The notes under the pieces were generated by a model. It did no database searches and was not told where the DNA came from. It saw only the letters and a program-made list of their open reading frames with translations. DNA of 64,000 bases from positions 32,115 to 96,114 of the forward strand of contig WBMZ01003488.1 in assembly GCA_013400975.1 (NCBI GenBank), given 5' to 3'. Numbering within the stretch: position 1 is the stretch's first letter; every line of letters begins with the position of its first letter. A program made the translations under genes and the position numbers. This DNA comes from Atrichornis clamosus (lineage: Eukaryota > Chordata > Aves > Passeriformes > Menuridae). Below, one piece after another: positions 35,601-47,000 of this stretch.

Positions 35601-38600
35601 CGCCACACTAAAATACACAATGAAACCTTGGGGAGCACAGTTGAGTCCCACTAACTGTCTTGATCAAATACATGCAAAAGGCAGGTCTCACTATACACAT
35701 TCTGCTGGACATGGTAACTTTTAACTCACAAAAGATAGAACATCATTAGAGAGAATTTCAAACCAAAGTGGACTCCCTTGTTACTCTAGCCAACGCCTTG
35801 AAATTTGTTTAGTGACCTAGGATAGAGTTACTACCAGTTTTGAAAATATTTAAGCTGATAAATATTAGCATGTAAGCAGAGATGCATTAAAGAGGGCTGT
35901 AATTGCAGTGGTAAGAATGCTTTTGTACATTAACAATTCAACACCATAAAGCTCTGTGAGGAAAAAAAACCCAAGATAATTAAATTTTGATACAGCATTA
36001 ATTCTTTTCTCAGGTCCCTGGTGGGGTTACTGAATAATTTTCAGAATCGTGTAGCTAATACATCCTCAGTAATACAGAGATGCCCAGTAGCTGTTTAAGC
36101 CAAGGAAAAGTTCAGTCTTTCCTAAGATATTCGGGCAGAAGGCGTCATACGAAAAGCAACCACAAGATGTCAGTCTTAATGAATTACAGTAGATTATTCT
36201 GATTGGCTCCTTTCTGATAAGTAACTAGGTAGGGAAAAATTCTTCATCATGTTGAAATGTTTGTGGAGAAAGTAATCTGAGAATAATATTACAAGTCCTA
36301 AACATATTCAGAAAAATGAACAATCAGATCCAGATATAGCCCCTATGCGTATTTGTTTCTGCTAGATTTAACCATTCTGCAAGGACTCACAGGAAGGACA
36401 TAGCAGGGATTTGTCCCTCCCCACTTGCCCTTTTTTACACTATTTCTCTAAGCACTTTCCATCAGAGATGAAATATCATGAACTGGGCTTTTTTCTGTAA
36501 AGCTATTTTTATTTTCCTAATATTCTTTTCCATGTTCTCATCCTACAGTTCTGAATGCTTGTAAAATAATAAGAGAGTCCAATTTCCATTTCCAGCCCAG
36601 GTTTGGAGACATCCAAGTGACAGATCTTGATCATTGTTCCTGGAATACTTTGCAATCCATTCCCTCATAGCTCACCATTTGAGACCTGACAAAGGAGCTG
36701 TGTTCTACGTTGCTCTTTTTGAGGGACACTCTATTTACCTCTTGCTACTCACACCAGCAGTGTTCTTGTGTTTGCTACCAGTTTGCTCTCCAGATTTACC
36801 ATTAGCTACTGCCATCAGTCACAGCCTCCTGTGGTTATTTCTTCTGATTGTTCACACTGTGCTGCTTTGCTCTGCTCTGCTCTGTTCTGCAGCAAAACTA
36901 CTGACTGCTTCTGTGCCTCTGCTCAACCCTGTATCTCTGCAGTGCATACAATCTTTCAGTTGTGCATGAAAAATTGAAGTGATACCCAGGATCTGCACAG
37001 AGACCTTGTCAAAATGGGAAATTTCTGAGCCGGACCTTAACCATGTTCTGAAAATTACAGACAAAACACCAAAAGATGCTTTGACCCCGATTTGATTTTT
37101 GTTCCTTCACTGTGAAATCCAATGACAAGTATTTTCTTCCTCAGCAATTGCAAATAGGTTGCCCAGAACACAATTAAAACCCTTGCAAATCATCTTGTAT
37201 CTCAACCCAAGGCACCACAACACTTATCATGAAATTAATTGCTGAATCTTTGGTTCCTTCACTGGCTCACTGCAGACAGGACACTTTACAGGGTTCTCAA
37301 ACAGGCTGTCAGCCTCCCCTGCACCTCACACCTCCAGCCTTGCAAACCACTTAACTGAAGTTGACCAACTCTTGGCATTCAGCTATTAAGTGAAAGCAAT
37401 TTTACTTAAGTTACTTTATTAAAATTTAATTCACGTCTGTATCTTCAGGTTTCATAATGTACTGTTTGTTGGTTGCAAATCTCCCTTGGGGCATTTTTTC
37501 TGCTTTCTGACAAGTGCAAGCATCCTAATGTGCGGATTGAAGGTGCTGTGGGGCTTGGCTCTGGTCTTTCCAGTGGAAAGAAGGCTGCAGAGAGCAGAGA
37601 CACTACCCTGCAATGGCCTAATAGTAATCCAAAGAAAAGAAACACACACAATCCACTCGTACAGGACAAGAAGGGAGATGATGCACTCGTGGAGCCTCCA
37701 GTAGTCTGAATCTGCATCCCATGGCTGAAAGCCACCTTCCATCTGGGACAAGCGTGGCTGCAAACGTAGGTTATTTGTGTGCCTCGTTGAAAGATGACTC
37801 ATGTTCTGCTGAGATCTCTTCTGTGCTTTGTGAAATGAATGTGCTATGGTTGGATGTTTCAAAATTTAGGAGGGAAAATGTTTTGGGATGTTAAGCTTTT
37901 TCCTGATACATCATTTACTATATCAGTATCCTTTACTTACATTAATCCTTTGCAGATATGAAAAATAAAAAGGTGAAGGATAAAAAGCTGTTTTTTCTTG
38001 TTTCTCTCAGCTTCAGTCTTGTAATTTACCTGGAATCTTGTCTGGTTTTTTGGTACATAATTAGTTCGTTCCTGTGTACTTTCTGCTCTGGAAAGCAACT
38101 AGACATTTTGGCCACTAACAGAGGCATGAGAGATAGAGAATCATAGACTCAGGAGTTAACGTACGTTGATTTAGTACTCATCGATTATTTTATAATTAGT
38201 ACAACTGGAGCAATGCAAAACATCAGCAAGACAACAAAATACCAGAACTTATCTAAAAATATATCTGACATAAAAACTTTCTGCAGAAAGTCCAATGCTT
38301 CCAATATAAACAAATCAAATTTTCTGACTAGTCAATTATATTTATATTTTCCAACATTTATAAACACAATCTATTAGAATTTGCCACTTAAAGAGCTTGT
38401 TCATGTCACAAAATTGAGTAGTGTAGCACCCCAACTCTTACACTAGAAGCTCCTGAAGCACTTGGTTTCATGGGTATCTTTACATTAGTCAGTACAACCT
38501 GAGCTCAAGTTTCATTGAAGACAGCTAATAGAGTTACTGTATTCCATTAAAAGAGAGTTTTCTTTCCTTGTCTGATGCTTAATCAGCTTCTTAAATGTTA

Positions 38601-38663
38601 TTCACTTGCTCACCTGTTCTCAGTATGTGCTTTTCTAGTTATACTGTTTTAAGACAAAGTTAT
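32651..38663. other. intergenic, 6 kb without recognised genes
   Basis: AT-rich sequence with a TAC/TAT microsatellite at 33256-33330 and a TGCTC-type short repeat near 36860-36892. A stretch at 37450-37860 is open in several frames on both strands, up to 136 codons on the minus strand, but resembles no protein I know. No exon, RNA gene or repeat family could be supported. Confidence 0.65.
33256..33330. repeat. (TAC)n/(TTA)n microsatellite
   Basis: A run of TAC trinucleotides (33256-33277) is followed after a short spacer by TTA/AAT trinucleotides up to about 33330. Confidence 0.95.
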
Positions 38664-39248
38664 TGCGCTGGTTTCAGCTGGGGCAAAGTTAATTTTCTTC
38701 ACAGTGGCGGGGATAGGGCTATGTTTTGGATTTTTGCTGAACACAGGGTTGGTAAGACGCTGATGTTTTTGTTATTGCTCAGCAGGGTTTGCACAGAGCC
38801 AAGGCCTTTTCTGCTTTTCGTACTGCCATGCTGGCAAAGAAGTTGGGAGGGAGATTGGGAGGAAATATACCTGGGACACGTGACCCAAACTGACCAAAGG
38901 GATATTCCAGACCATATGATATCTGCTCAGTATATAAAGTGGGAGGAAATAGGAGGAAGAGGACATTTGAAGTGGTGGCATTTGTCTTCCCAAGTCACTG
39001 TTATGTGTGATGGGGCCCTGTTCTCCTGGAGATGGCTGAACACCTGTCTGTCCATGAAAGCACTGAATTAATTCCTTGTTTTGCTTTGCTTGTGTGCATA
39101 GCTTTTTCTCTTCCTATTAAACTGTCTTTATTTCACCCCCCAGGTTCTCTGAAGTTTACACTTCTGGTTCTCTCCCTGATCTCCCTGGTGGGGAAGTGTG
39201 CAAGCAGCTGCGTGGGGCTTGATTGCTGGCAGGGGTTAAACCACAACA
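38664..39248 (+). repeat. 5' LTR (585 bp)
   Basis: Contains a TATA box TATATAAA (38931-38938) and a polyadenylation signal ATTAAA (39116-39121), the expected U3-R order. It is matched along its whole length by the 3' LTR at 40477. A 158-codon open frame crossing it is fortuitous. Confidence 0.88.
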
Positions 39249-39257
39249 GACCTTTTT

Positions 39258-39275
39258 TGGCACCCAATGTGGGGT
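39258..39275 (+). other. primer-binding site, tRNA-Lys(CUU) type
   Basis: TGGCACCCAATGTGGGGT matches 15 of 18 bases of the complement to the 3' end of tRNA-Lys(CUU), TGGCGCCCAACGTGGGGC. All three differences are C-to-T or G-to-A transitions and two fall in CpG dinucleotides, as expected for methylation decay. Confidence 0.75.
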
Positions 39276-40476
39276 TTGAAGGGCTTGAGATAATGACAGA
39301 TTTGACTGGGATGTGCTAGATTGAATTTATATCTGTTAGTGCTGTTTAGCTAGTAATGAGCAGGCTCCTTTTCTTGCCATGGGGCTTGCCTGCCTGACTG
39401 TATGTTAGAGTTTTCTGCTCATTTCACTTTCTGCTGCTTTTCACTTTCGCTGGTGCTGTACTGCTTATCACCTCACTGTATTGTGCCTGGGAACATTTTG
39501 ATAACAGCCATGGGGATGGGCCTTGGCTGGCAGGTGGCCGGGACATTGCTGCTGTTTTCTGTTATGCTGTACTGGACAGGCTGGAACTCCAGTGTGAACT
39601 TGAGTTGAAGGGACTGTGACGTGTGAGTCCACAATAAAGCAGACATACACCTGCAGTCGGTGGAGGGCCCCATGCTGGAGCAGCTGGATGCCTGAAGGAG
39701 GATGTGATGTGACCCTGTGAGAAGCCCATGCTGGAGCAGGTTTGCTGGCAGGATGTGTGACCCCACAGGGGACCTACGCTGGAGCTGTTCATGAAGAACT
39801 GCTGTCTGTGGGAAGAACCCACGTTGGAGAGGTTCAAGGAGGACAGTCTCCTGTGGGTGGGAGGGACCTCACACTGGAGCAGGGGAAGCAAAGATTCCCT
39901 TGGAGCCCATGGTGCAGACCATGGTGAAGCAGCTATGCCCCTGCAGCCCATGCAGGACCATGGTGTGGACTGTACTACTGGTGGACTCCAGCAAGAACTC
40001 CTTCTTGCAACCAGGCTGGGGACAAGGGGAGGAGTTCATTGTAATATTAAATCAGACAACCTGACCCCAAAGGACCGGGGTGGAGATTGTAATGGATGTG
40101 CCTTTAAACTGTTGTAAGCCATGATTTGAGTCGTAAGTTTCAGGAATTACTGTAATGGGAAGCACCTGATCCAATGAAGGAGAAGCCTTAAAGAAGCAGT
40201 TGCAGTGCAGCAGTGATTTGACTCCACACACAGCACTTCTTCTGTACTGAGTGACCACCAGAACAGATGGAGCCCAAAGTCATGGACTACGGGAATTCAA
40301 CAGACATTTTGTGGACATTTTATGGACATTTTTCAGGGGTGGGCCATAGACTAAGGGAACAATATCTGTGTGTTATATCAAAGGATAGGAAGCAGAGGGG
40401 TGGGGGGAGGTGGTGATTGCATTGAATAGTGTGTGACCTGAGCATGATGTAAATGGTATGGAATAAAGGGGTGGAA
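39276..40476 (+). mobile_element. non-coding internal region of the LTR element
   Basis: 1.2 kb between primer-binding site and 3' LTR. From about 39650 to 39900 it consists of imperfect repeats with CTGGAGCAG, GTGACCCCACAGGGG and GTTGGAGAGGTTCAAGGAGG phrases. It ends in the purine-rich GCAGAGGGGTGGGGGGAGGT (about 40391-40410), some 65 bases before the 3' LTR, a possible polypurine tract. No retroviral motif is visible in translation. Confidence 0.75.
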
Positions 40477-41065
40477 TGTGCTGATTTCAGCTGGGGCAGA
40501 GTTAATTTTCTTCACAGTGGCTGGTATAGGCTGTGTTTTGGATTTTTGCTGAACACAGGGTTCATAAGATACTGATGTTTTTGTTATTGCTCAGCAAGGC
40601 TTGCACAGAGCCAAGGCCTTTTCTGCTTTTCATACTGCCAGTCTGGCAAGGAAGTTGAGAGTGGATGGGAGTTTGGGAGAAGACACAGCCAGGACAGGTG
40701 ACCCAAACTGACCAAAGGGATATTCCAGACCATATGATATCTGCTCAATATATAAAGTGGGAGGAGGAAGGGGGGAAGGACATTTGAAGTGGTGGCATTT
40801 GTTTTCCCAAGTCACTGTTACACATGATGGAGCCCTGTTCTCCTGGAGATAGCTGAACACCTGCCTGCCCATGGGAAGCAATGAGTTAATTCCTTGTTTT
40901 GTTTTGCTTGTGTGCATGGCTTTTGTTTTCCCTATTAAACTGTCTTTATCTCAACACCCAGGTTCTCTGGTTTTTACCCTTCTGAGTCTCTCCCTGATCT
41001 CACTGGTGGGAGAGTGAGAGAATGGCTGTGTGGGTTTGATTGCTGGCTGGGGTTAAACCATGACA
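40477..41065 (+). repeat. 3' LTR (589 bp)
   Basis: Direct repeat of the LTR at 38664, with the TATA motif ATATATAAAG (about 40747) and ATTAAA (40934-40939) conserved. It ends GGGGTTAAACCATGACA. Confidence 0.88.
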
Positions 41066-44000
41066 GTCATAGATTGACGTTTCTTTCAACATCAGTTTTA
41101 ACCATTGACAGTGATGATGATAGATGAAGTATACCTTCCTCCATGGCAAGACACTAATTTAATGCATTTCCTTCCTTGTATTCTTAACATTACTCATCGC
41201 ATCCCTTATCTTCTATTCTGCCACTTTTATTTTAAAAACTTGCCCACCCATAACCACTACTGTCATCCTCCTATTCTGCATCAGCGTCCGGTATCTCTTG
41301 GGACCAACTCAAGCCCGATGTGCTATGCAGTGTTACCAGTTTTCTGTCTCATTTTCCTCCTTGCTCTAGAGTGTTCTCCAGAGTGCAAGATGTGGCTTAG
41401 CAGTGTGCCTGAAGAGCTAGCCAGGCAAATGGGGCTGTTGTGTACCTTACAATAAGGTGTCCTTTTAACAGCTCATAGGAAGACCATGAAAGGATAGGAT
41501 TCTGGGTTTTACTCTGGTTTTAGCTTCCCCCCCAAAAAAATGTTGAAAATATTATTTTCCAGATTTCTTTTTTTGTGTATATTTTCCTGTGTTGCATGAA
41601 ACCCATATTTGGATTTTGAAATTTTCAGACCTCTCAACATCTCCATCACCTGCCTTTTTTCTCCCTGAATTTGGACATATGGCAAGGTTCCTGAGCAACA
41701 AGGGATCTAATGAGGGACAGAACTGTAGCTGGGGAGTCTGTTTTACAGCATGTACTGCTGGTGCTCCTGAACCTTGTGGCCTCCCTTGTCCTCCCTGCCA
41801 CATGCAGCTGATCGGTTTGGTTTGCAGCTGCACCTGGCCTGGGGGATTCTGGATACAGAAAACAGATGCAGGTTAGTTTGGGGATACATCCTGGAGGTAG
41901 CTGGTTTTTTAGTACCGTGGCTTGGGAACATGGGCCAGGGGGTAGTTGAACAAGCATCCATTTTAAAGGATGATTTGGCATATCTATATTTGAAAGGAAA
42001 GGTCATTCCTGCTCTGTTACTCTCAACACACCTGACAAATCTTGAGGACACTAGAAGACAAGTGTATAGCAAATAGTAACATTATTACTTTTTCTTATTA
42101 TAGTTTTTTTTCTTTCTTATGAAATCTAGCATTTTTCAGAGAAGTTTGTCATTGAGTTGTGCCTATTGCCAAAGAATTCAGCTCTATGAGTGAGAGCAAC
42201 TTTGTAAATGAAGAGTAAATCGTCTAAGGCATATATATGGTTGGGAAAAATAACTGCATAGAATACCCAGTCTTGTCACATTTGCTTATCATCTCAATAA
42301 CTTCGTCTGAGCAAGAAGGGGGTGTGAAGCCTGGGAAGAAATGAAGGGATGTTCAGGGCAAGAAGCAGAATGGTTTATATCACTCTGAGCTGTTACCTTA
42401 GGCTGTTACTCATTTGCCTCTCTGAGCTCTTTGAGGCCACCTAAGAGAAATCAGTGAGATGAATGCTGTATTTCGTATGCTTTGGACAAACCCTCACTTT
42501 TTATAGCTCAGCTTTTCTGAAGTTAATATATGCCTAAAAAGATTAACTTATGGGAAATGAAGCCATGATAAAAACAGCTATTGTAAAGTGCTAGGAAATA
42601 TAGCCATAGCCAAAAAGTGGCACACAGCCACTGACTGTTTGGCGAAGTTTTCTTATATGCTGGTTATTTGTAACTTGAGTTACGGAAGGAAAGGAAAGTG
42701 ACACCCTCCGGTGCGCTGCTGCCTGCAGCATGCATGGGGTGCCAGAGAGGGCACCTGGCAGCACGGAGCAAGGGCACCGTACCCGCAGCGTTAGCGGCCC
42801 TGTGGGACAAGGAGACGGGACTGCGCAGGAAACAGCAGCAGCAGAGGTTTCCTGCAGGGAGAGAAGTACTACAGAGGAGTTTAATTTATTGCCTATCACT
42901 GTCTTCCAGGGACTGGAACGAGTTTCCCGTGAACAAAGCACTACCAGCAGAGTCCCATCCTCAGGCCACACATCCTGGCTGAATTGCAGGGCTGCATGGA
43001 GCACCAGGACGATGCTCTGCGGAGCTCACCCAGAGGGACGAAGCAGAAACCTAGAGTTCTAAAACTTTCATGTTCGTATCCAAAGATGTTTAGGGCATGA
43101 GGTCAAGAACCTTCTGAGCTGTCACACAAAAGTTGCTAAGGCAGCCTAGCACCCACAGACTGTGCTTGGCTTCTACTTCCCTTGGCAAGTTTCACAGCTG
43201 ACACAACTTAAATTAGGGTGTTCTAGAATAAGACATGCCAGATCTCACATTAACGATATACTGTATTACCTACACATAAAAATATAGAATATGACAGACC
43301 ACTGGGATGTTTCCAGTTCTTGCAATGACCTAGTTTCTGACTATTCATAAAAGCAGACAATAGCTATTTTAATCTGAAACTTTGATTTTCATACTGCACC
43401 TAAATAATTAATCAAGGAACAATAATTATCATCTAAACATATTAATCTACAAAATTACATGCAGCTATATATATACAAGAGAATTTTTTATTTTTACTCT
43501 GTCCTTAAAAAAAAAATCCCCTCAATAAAACTGGAACAGAGGTTGAATAATATTTTTGGTCAGTTTTCTATTTATAGCAAGGTCATCAGATGTGTTGTGA
43601 ATAAGAGAATCAGAATCCAACTATAGAGGAATTAATATTGATCTACTTACATACAAATTATACCCTTATGTAATATTTAAATAAAGCTTTGGGAAGGTAT
43701 CTATCCCCATGCAAGGCCAGATTTGTATATGTTAAAAATTCTTCAACCTGTTATTAAGCAAATCTGATTTCTGGATATGCTAACTCTACAGAACTTGTGT
43801 GCTCCAAAGGTTTTATGTCTGTATCTAATCCTGATTATTCCTAACCTTAAATCAGAGAAAATCCTCTACTCCCCTGTGCAACACCTGATCTTTATTCCTG
43901 GATTACCTTATAAATACTTAATTGCTTATTAACATGAATCATCTCCTTTTTAAAATATATATTTAGCATAAATAGGACCTAGGCATTTCTCACTCCTAAG

Positions 44001-47000
44001 CGTTGCTCTCTTATGCTGTTCCCTAGGTATTCTAGGTATACTTTAGAAGAAAAGAGCTGGACTCATCTAATTTTTGAACACTTTTCTTCTGCTCCAAATA
44101 CAGTGCAAACACACAGGGAAACCACGTCAGAGATTTGAGAGGACTTGCACCCACTCAGCATGTACACCGCAGTGCCGATCTTATCCTCCACCCTGTGCTT
44201 CTCTCTCTGCAAGCAAATCTGTGCCTGGGACTGTTGCAGGGCATTGGAATTGAAGTGTCTGGGTTGCTAAATTGTTGAAGGAGTCCTTGGAAAAGTTTTG
44301 CTCAGGTACATCTCTCCCAAGCAATTCCCAGTCGTAGCCAAGGAACCGTCCAAGGCCAGGAACCATTTCCAACAGGGCATGTATATGTCCACCCTCATTT
44401 AGAAACAGGGGCCAATACTGGCTAGTGTGTCAGCCCCAGAGAACTACTAGTTAGTTAATTAATTGACTTGTAAGCCCATTCCTTCATGGATTAAATATGA
44501 GTTTATCTTATTTTGAAGAGCTGATGATGGCTCCTAACAGATGTCCCACACTAGGTATGGTAGAAGGAATGTCAAGCCTCCCACAGGATGTTACCTCCAT
44601 GTAGGCATCATCTCTTTCATGGAATTCAAATGGGAGAATGATCCATTTTCCTTGGTAAATCAATGGAGGAGAAAGAACAAGTAGAAAACGTAATTGCACC
44701 AGTGAATACTGTGGGCAGTTCTGCCTCCTCATCCAGCTCAGAAGGAGTGAAAAAGTGTGTCAGGGACAATCAAAGTTATGAAACTTCTCCCATCTGAGGG
44801 TTTCTAAATACTCAAAGACAGAGTTGGGGGTGAGAAGGAAAGTATAATAGATCTCTATAAGATCAGGAATAGCACAGAAAAGGTGCACACCAGTGAAATT
44901 TCCAGGCAGCATTTTGAAAATGAACAAAATGAAGGATTATTGCAGACAGTGCATAGGAAACTGGAACTCATTGACACGGGACACTGTGGTAGCCCGAAGT
45001 ATACCTAAATCAGAAAACCAGCTAGAGAAGTTCCTAGGAAAAAAAAGTTCACCAAAGGCTGTTAAATATCAAGTCCTGGATAAAACTCTGTCTCTAAAAT
45101 GCCAGTGGACAAGACCAGGAGAATATCCTAAGCATCACTATATGTTTTATATGCTTTAGTGAGTCATATCGCTCATACCTTGAGATTAGGATATTGGGCT
45201 TTACATTCAAATTATTTTCTTATTTTTGTCCAGTCTATAATATAATCACCCTGGTTGATTAATGTCCATTACCTAGCATTTAAGCACTAATCAAACTCAA
45301 ATTTGCCTTATCCAAAAAAATCTTTGGTTTGGATAATTGCCTTATTTAAAGTGAAATAACTTTGAGGAAGAATGATAGCACCTCATCAGATTCTGGCATG
45401 CCAGATATCCAAAATGTGCAACTGAACACATGCTAAGGATAGTTTTAAAAGAACAACGTTTCCACGCCTGTTGTTAAACGGATGTATTATCATTACTGTA
45501 GCTCAGAGCTGGATTAACTTTGGATGTACAAAAATAGCTTCAGCAGTCGTGCAAGGTGAGTTTTGATTCTGGAGATTAGTGTCTCACAGGAAGAAGAGAT
45601 ACTCTAACGAAGTCTCACAACCACATCTCAGAAATTAATGAAGTCAGATGGACAAAGCTCATGATTCTCTTCAGTAACAATCGTGAAAAAGGTTGACAAT
45701 ATGAAGCTCTGGAGCAAATTTCTGCTAAATTAGCCCCTTAAAAAGTGAATTACTGAAGAATGGGCATCAATACAGCAAGTTTTGGGTCACAAAGTTTACT
45801 TAATATCCTGACAGATCTTTAAGCTGAGCTGTGAGAAAAAAATTTTGCCCTTTTTCTTTCCATCTGTTCATCATCTTTTTTTTCATATTTTTCCTTTCTT
45901 CCTTCAAACAGTGGCAGAGTATATATGTTTCTGAGTCTGACAAGAAAAACACTATACTATGTAAAGCTATACATGTCCAAGGAGTGGGTTTTAGCTTCTT
46001 AACCTCCCAAGAATTTGGTCAATGAGCTTGTGCAGATCTGTACTTTTAAAGTATTTTTGTCTCTGTAGGATATAAGCTTAAAGTAATATTGCTGTCAGCA
46101 TAACGTTAGACTTAGTTAAAGGTCTACACTAGCTCTCAGTCAGCTAGGATTTATGGCCTCAACTTTCTTTTGAACAAATCCAAGCAATTACTGATCCCTC
46201 AGCCCACAATGGAGCATCCTGGGATAATGTATTACAACATATATTAGTGGAAGATGCCTTGATGGAAAAATTAATCTTGTTAAAGGGGAAAAGAGCATCT
46301 TAAATATAGTCCTATGAAATTTTGATTTCCAAATATGTCACTAAACCAGCCCTTAGAAGGCTGGAAGTTAGTCCTGCAGTTACTTCATCCTTGAGCTTAT
46401 TAATATATTAATACCTTAAATAATCATATTAGAAAAATACGTGTGTGCCGAACTATGTGCCCACTGGTGCTGAGGACAATGCAGTTTACCATCAGTGAGG
46501 TGGAAATGCTGGCTGTTTCAGAGATCAGGAGAAAACAGTGCAAATGGCATCGCTGCCTGAGAGGACAGCTAAGAGTTACAAGAGGACAGCTGACAGCTAG
46601 ATGAGCACAGTCTTGCAAATGTGTGGACTTCCAAACATATTGCCTTGACATCCTAAAGGCATTAAACTCTCAATTCCTTTGCACGTCCCTTAAGCCCGTG
46701 CTGTTTTCTCCTGCCTTCGTGGTCCATGACACGTGGATCAGTAGCCATCGCTCCAGGCTCGCGTGCACCAGGGCAGGCGACGCGCTCAGCAGCACAGCTG
46801 AGTCGTCTCAAACACGTGGCTGGGGAAGAGCCCTCTGTGAGTAGCTGTTCTTGTCCTTTCTGTACCCCAAAGACCAAAGTGAGAAGCCTTCCAAGTGGTG
46901 TCTCGTAGATATACGAGTTTCTTGGAGTGGGACACTATTCAGCTAAGGAAGAAAACTCATCATATAGTTGGTATATAAGTTACATGTTTTTCAACACTTT

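Larger units (their letters stand above)
38664..41065 (+). mobile_element. ERVK-like non-autonomous LTR retrotransposon, complete with both LTRs
   Basis: Two direct LTRs bracket a 1.23-kb internal region with no gag, pro, pol or env frames. The LTRs begin TGYGCTGRTTTCAGCTGGGG and end AAACCAYRACA, with TG..CA termini. A primer-binding site resembling tRNA-Lys(CUU) lies nine bases after the 5' LTR. The flanks GTTAT (38659-38663) and GTCAT (41066-41070) could be a diverged target-site duplication. The LTRs differ at very roughly one base in ten over their first 140 bp, judged by eye, so the insertion is old. The internal part carries imperfect repeats around the phrase CTGGAGCAG. It lies in plus orientation, opposite to HACE1. 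Assignment to the ERVK group rests on the primer-binding site only. Confidence 0.85.

Noticed and set aside
38595..39071. 158-codon plus-strand open frame
   Set aside because: It lies almost wholly within the 5' LTR of the ERVK-like element and resembles no protein; chance frame in repeat sequence.
39562..40117. Open frames on both strands (up to 129 codons) inside the LTR element
   Set aside because: They come from the imperfect CTGGAGCAG repeats; no retroviral or cellular domain is visible.
44181..44400. Minus-strand frame of 63 codons (GLGRFLGYDWELLGRD) suspected as a retroviral or pseudogene remnant
   Set aside because: No family could be recognised and flanking sequence shows no element ends; kept only as a GC-richer patch.
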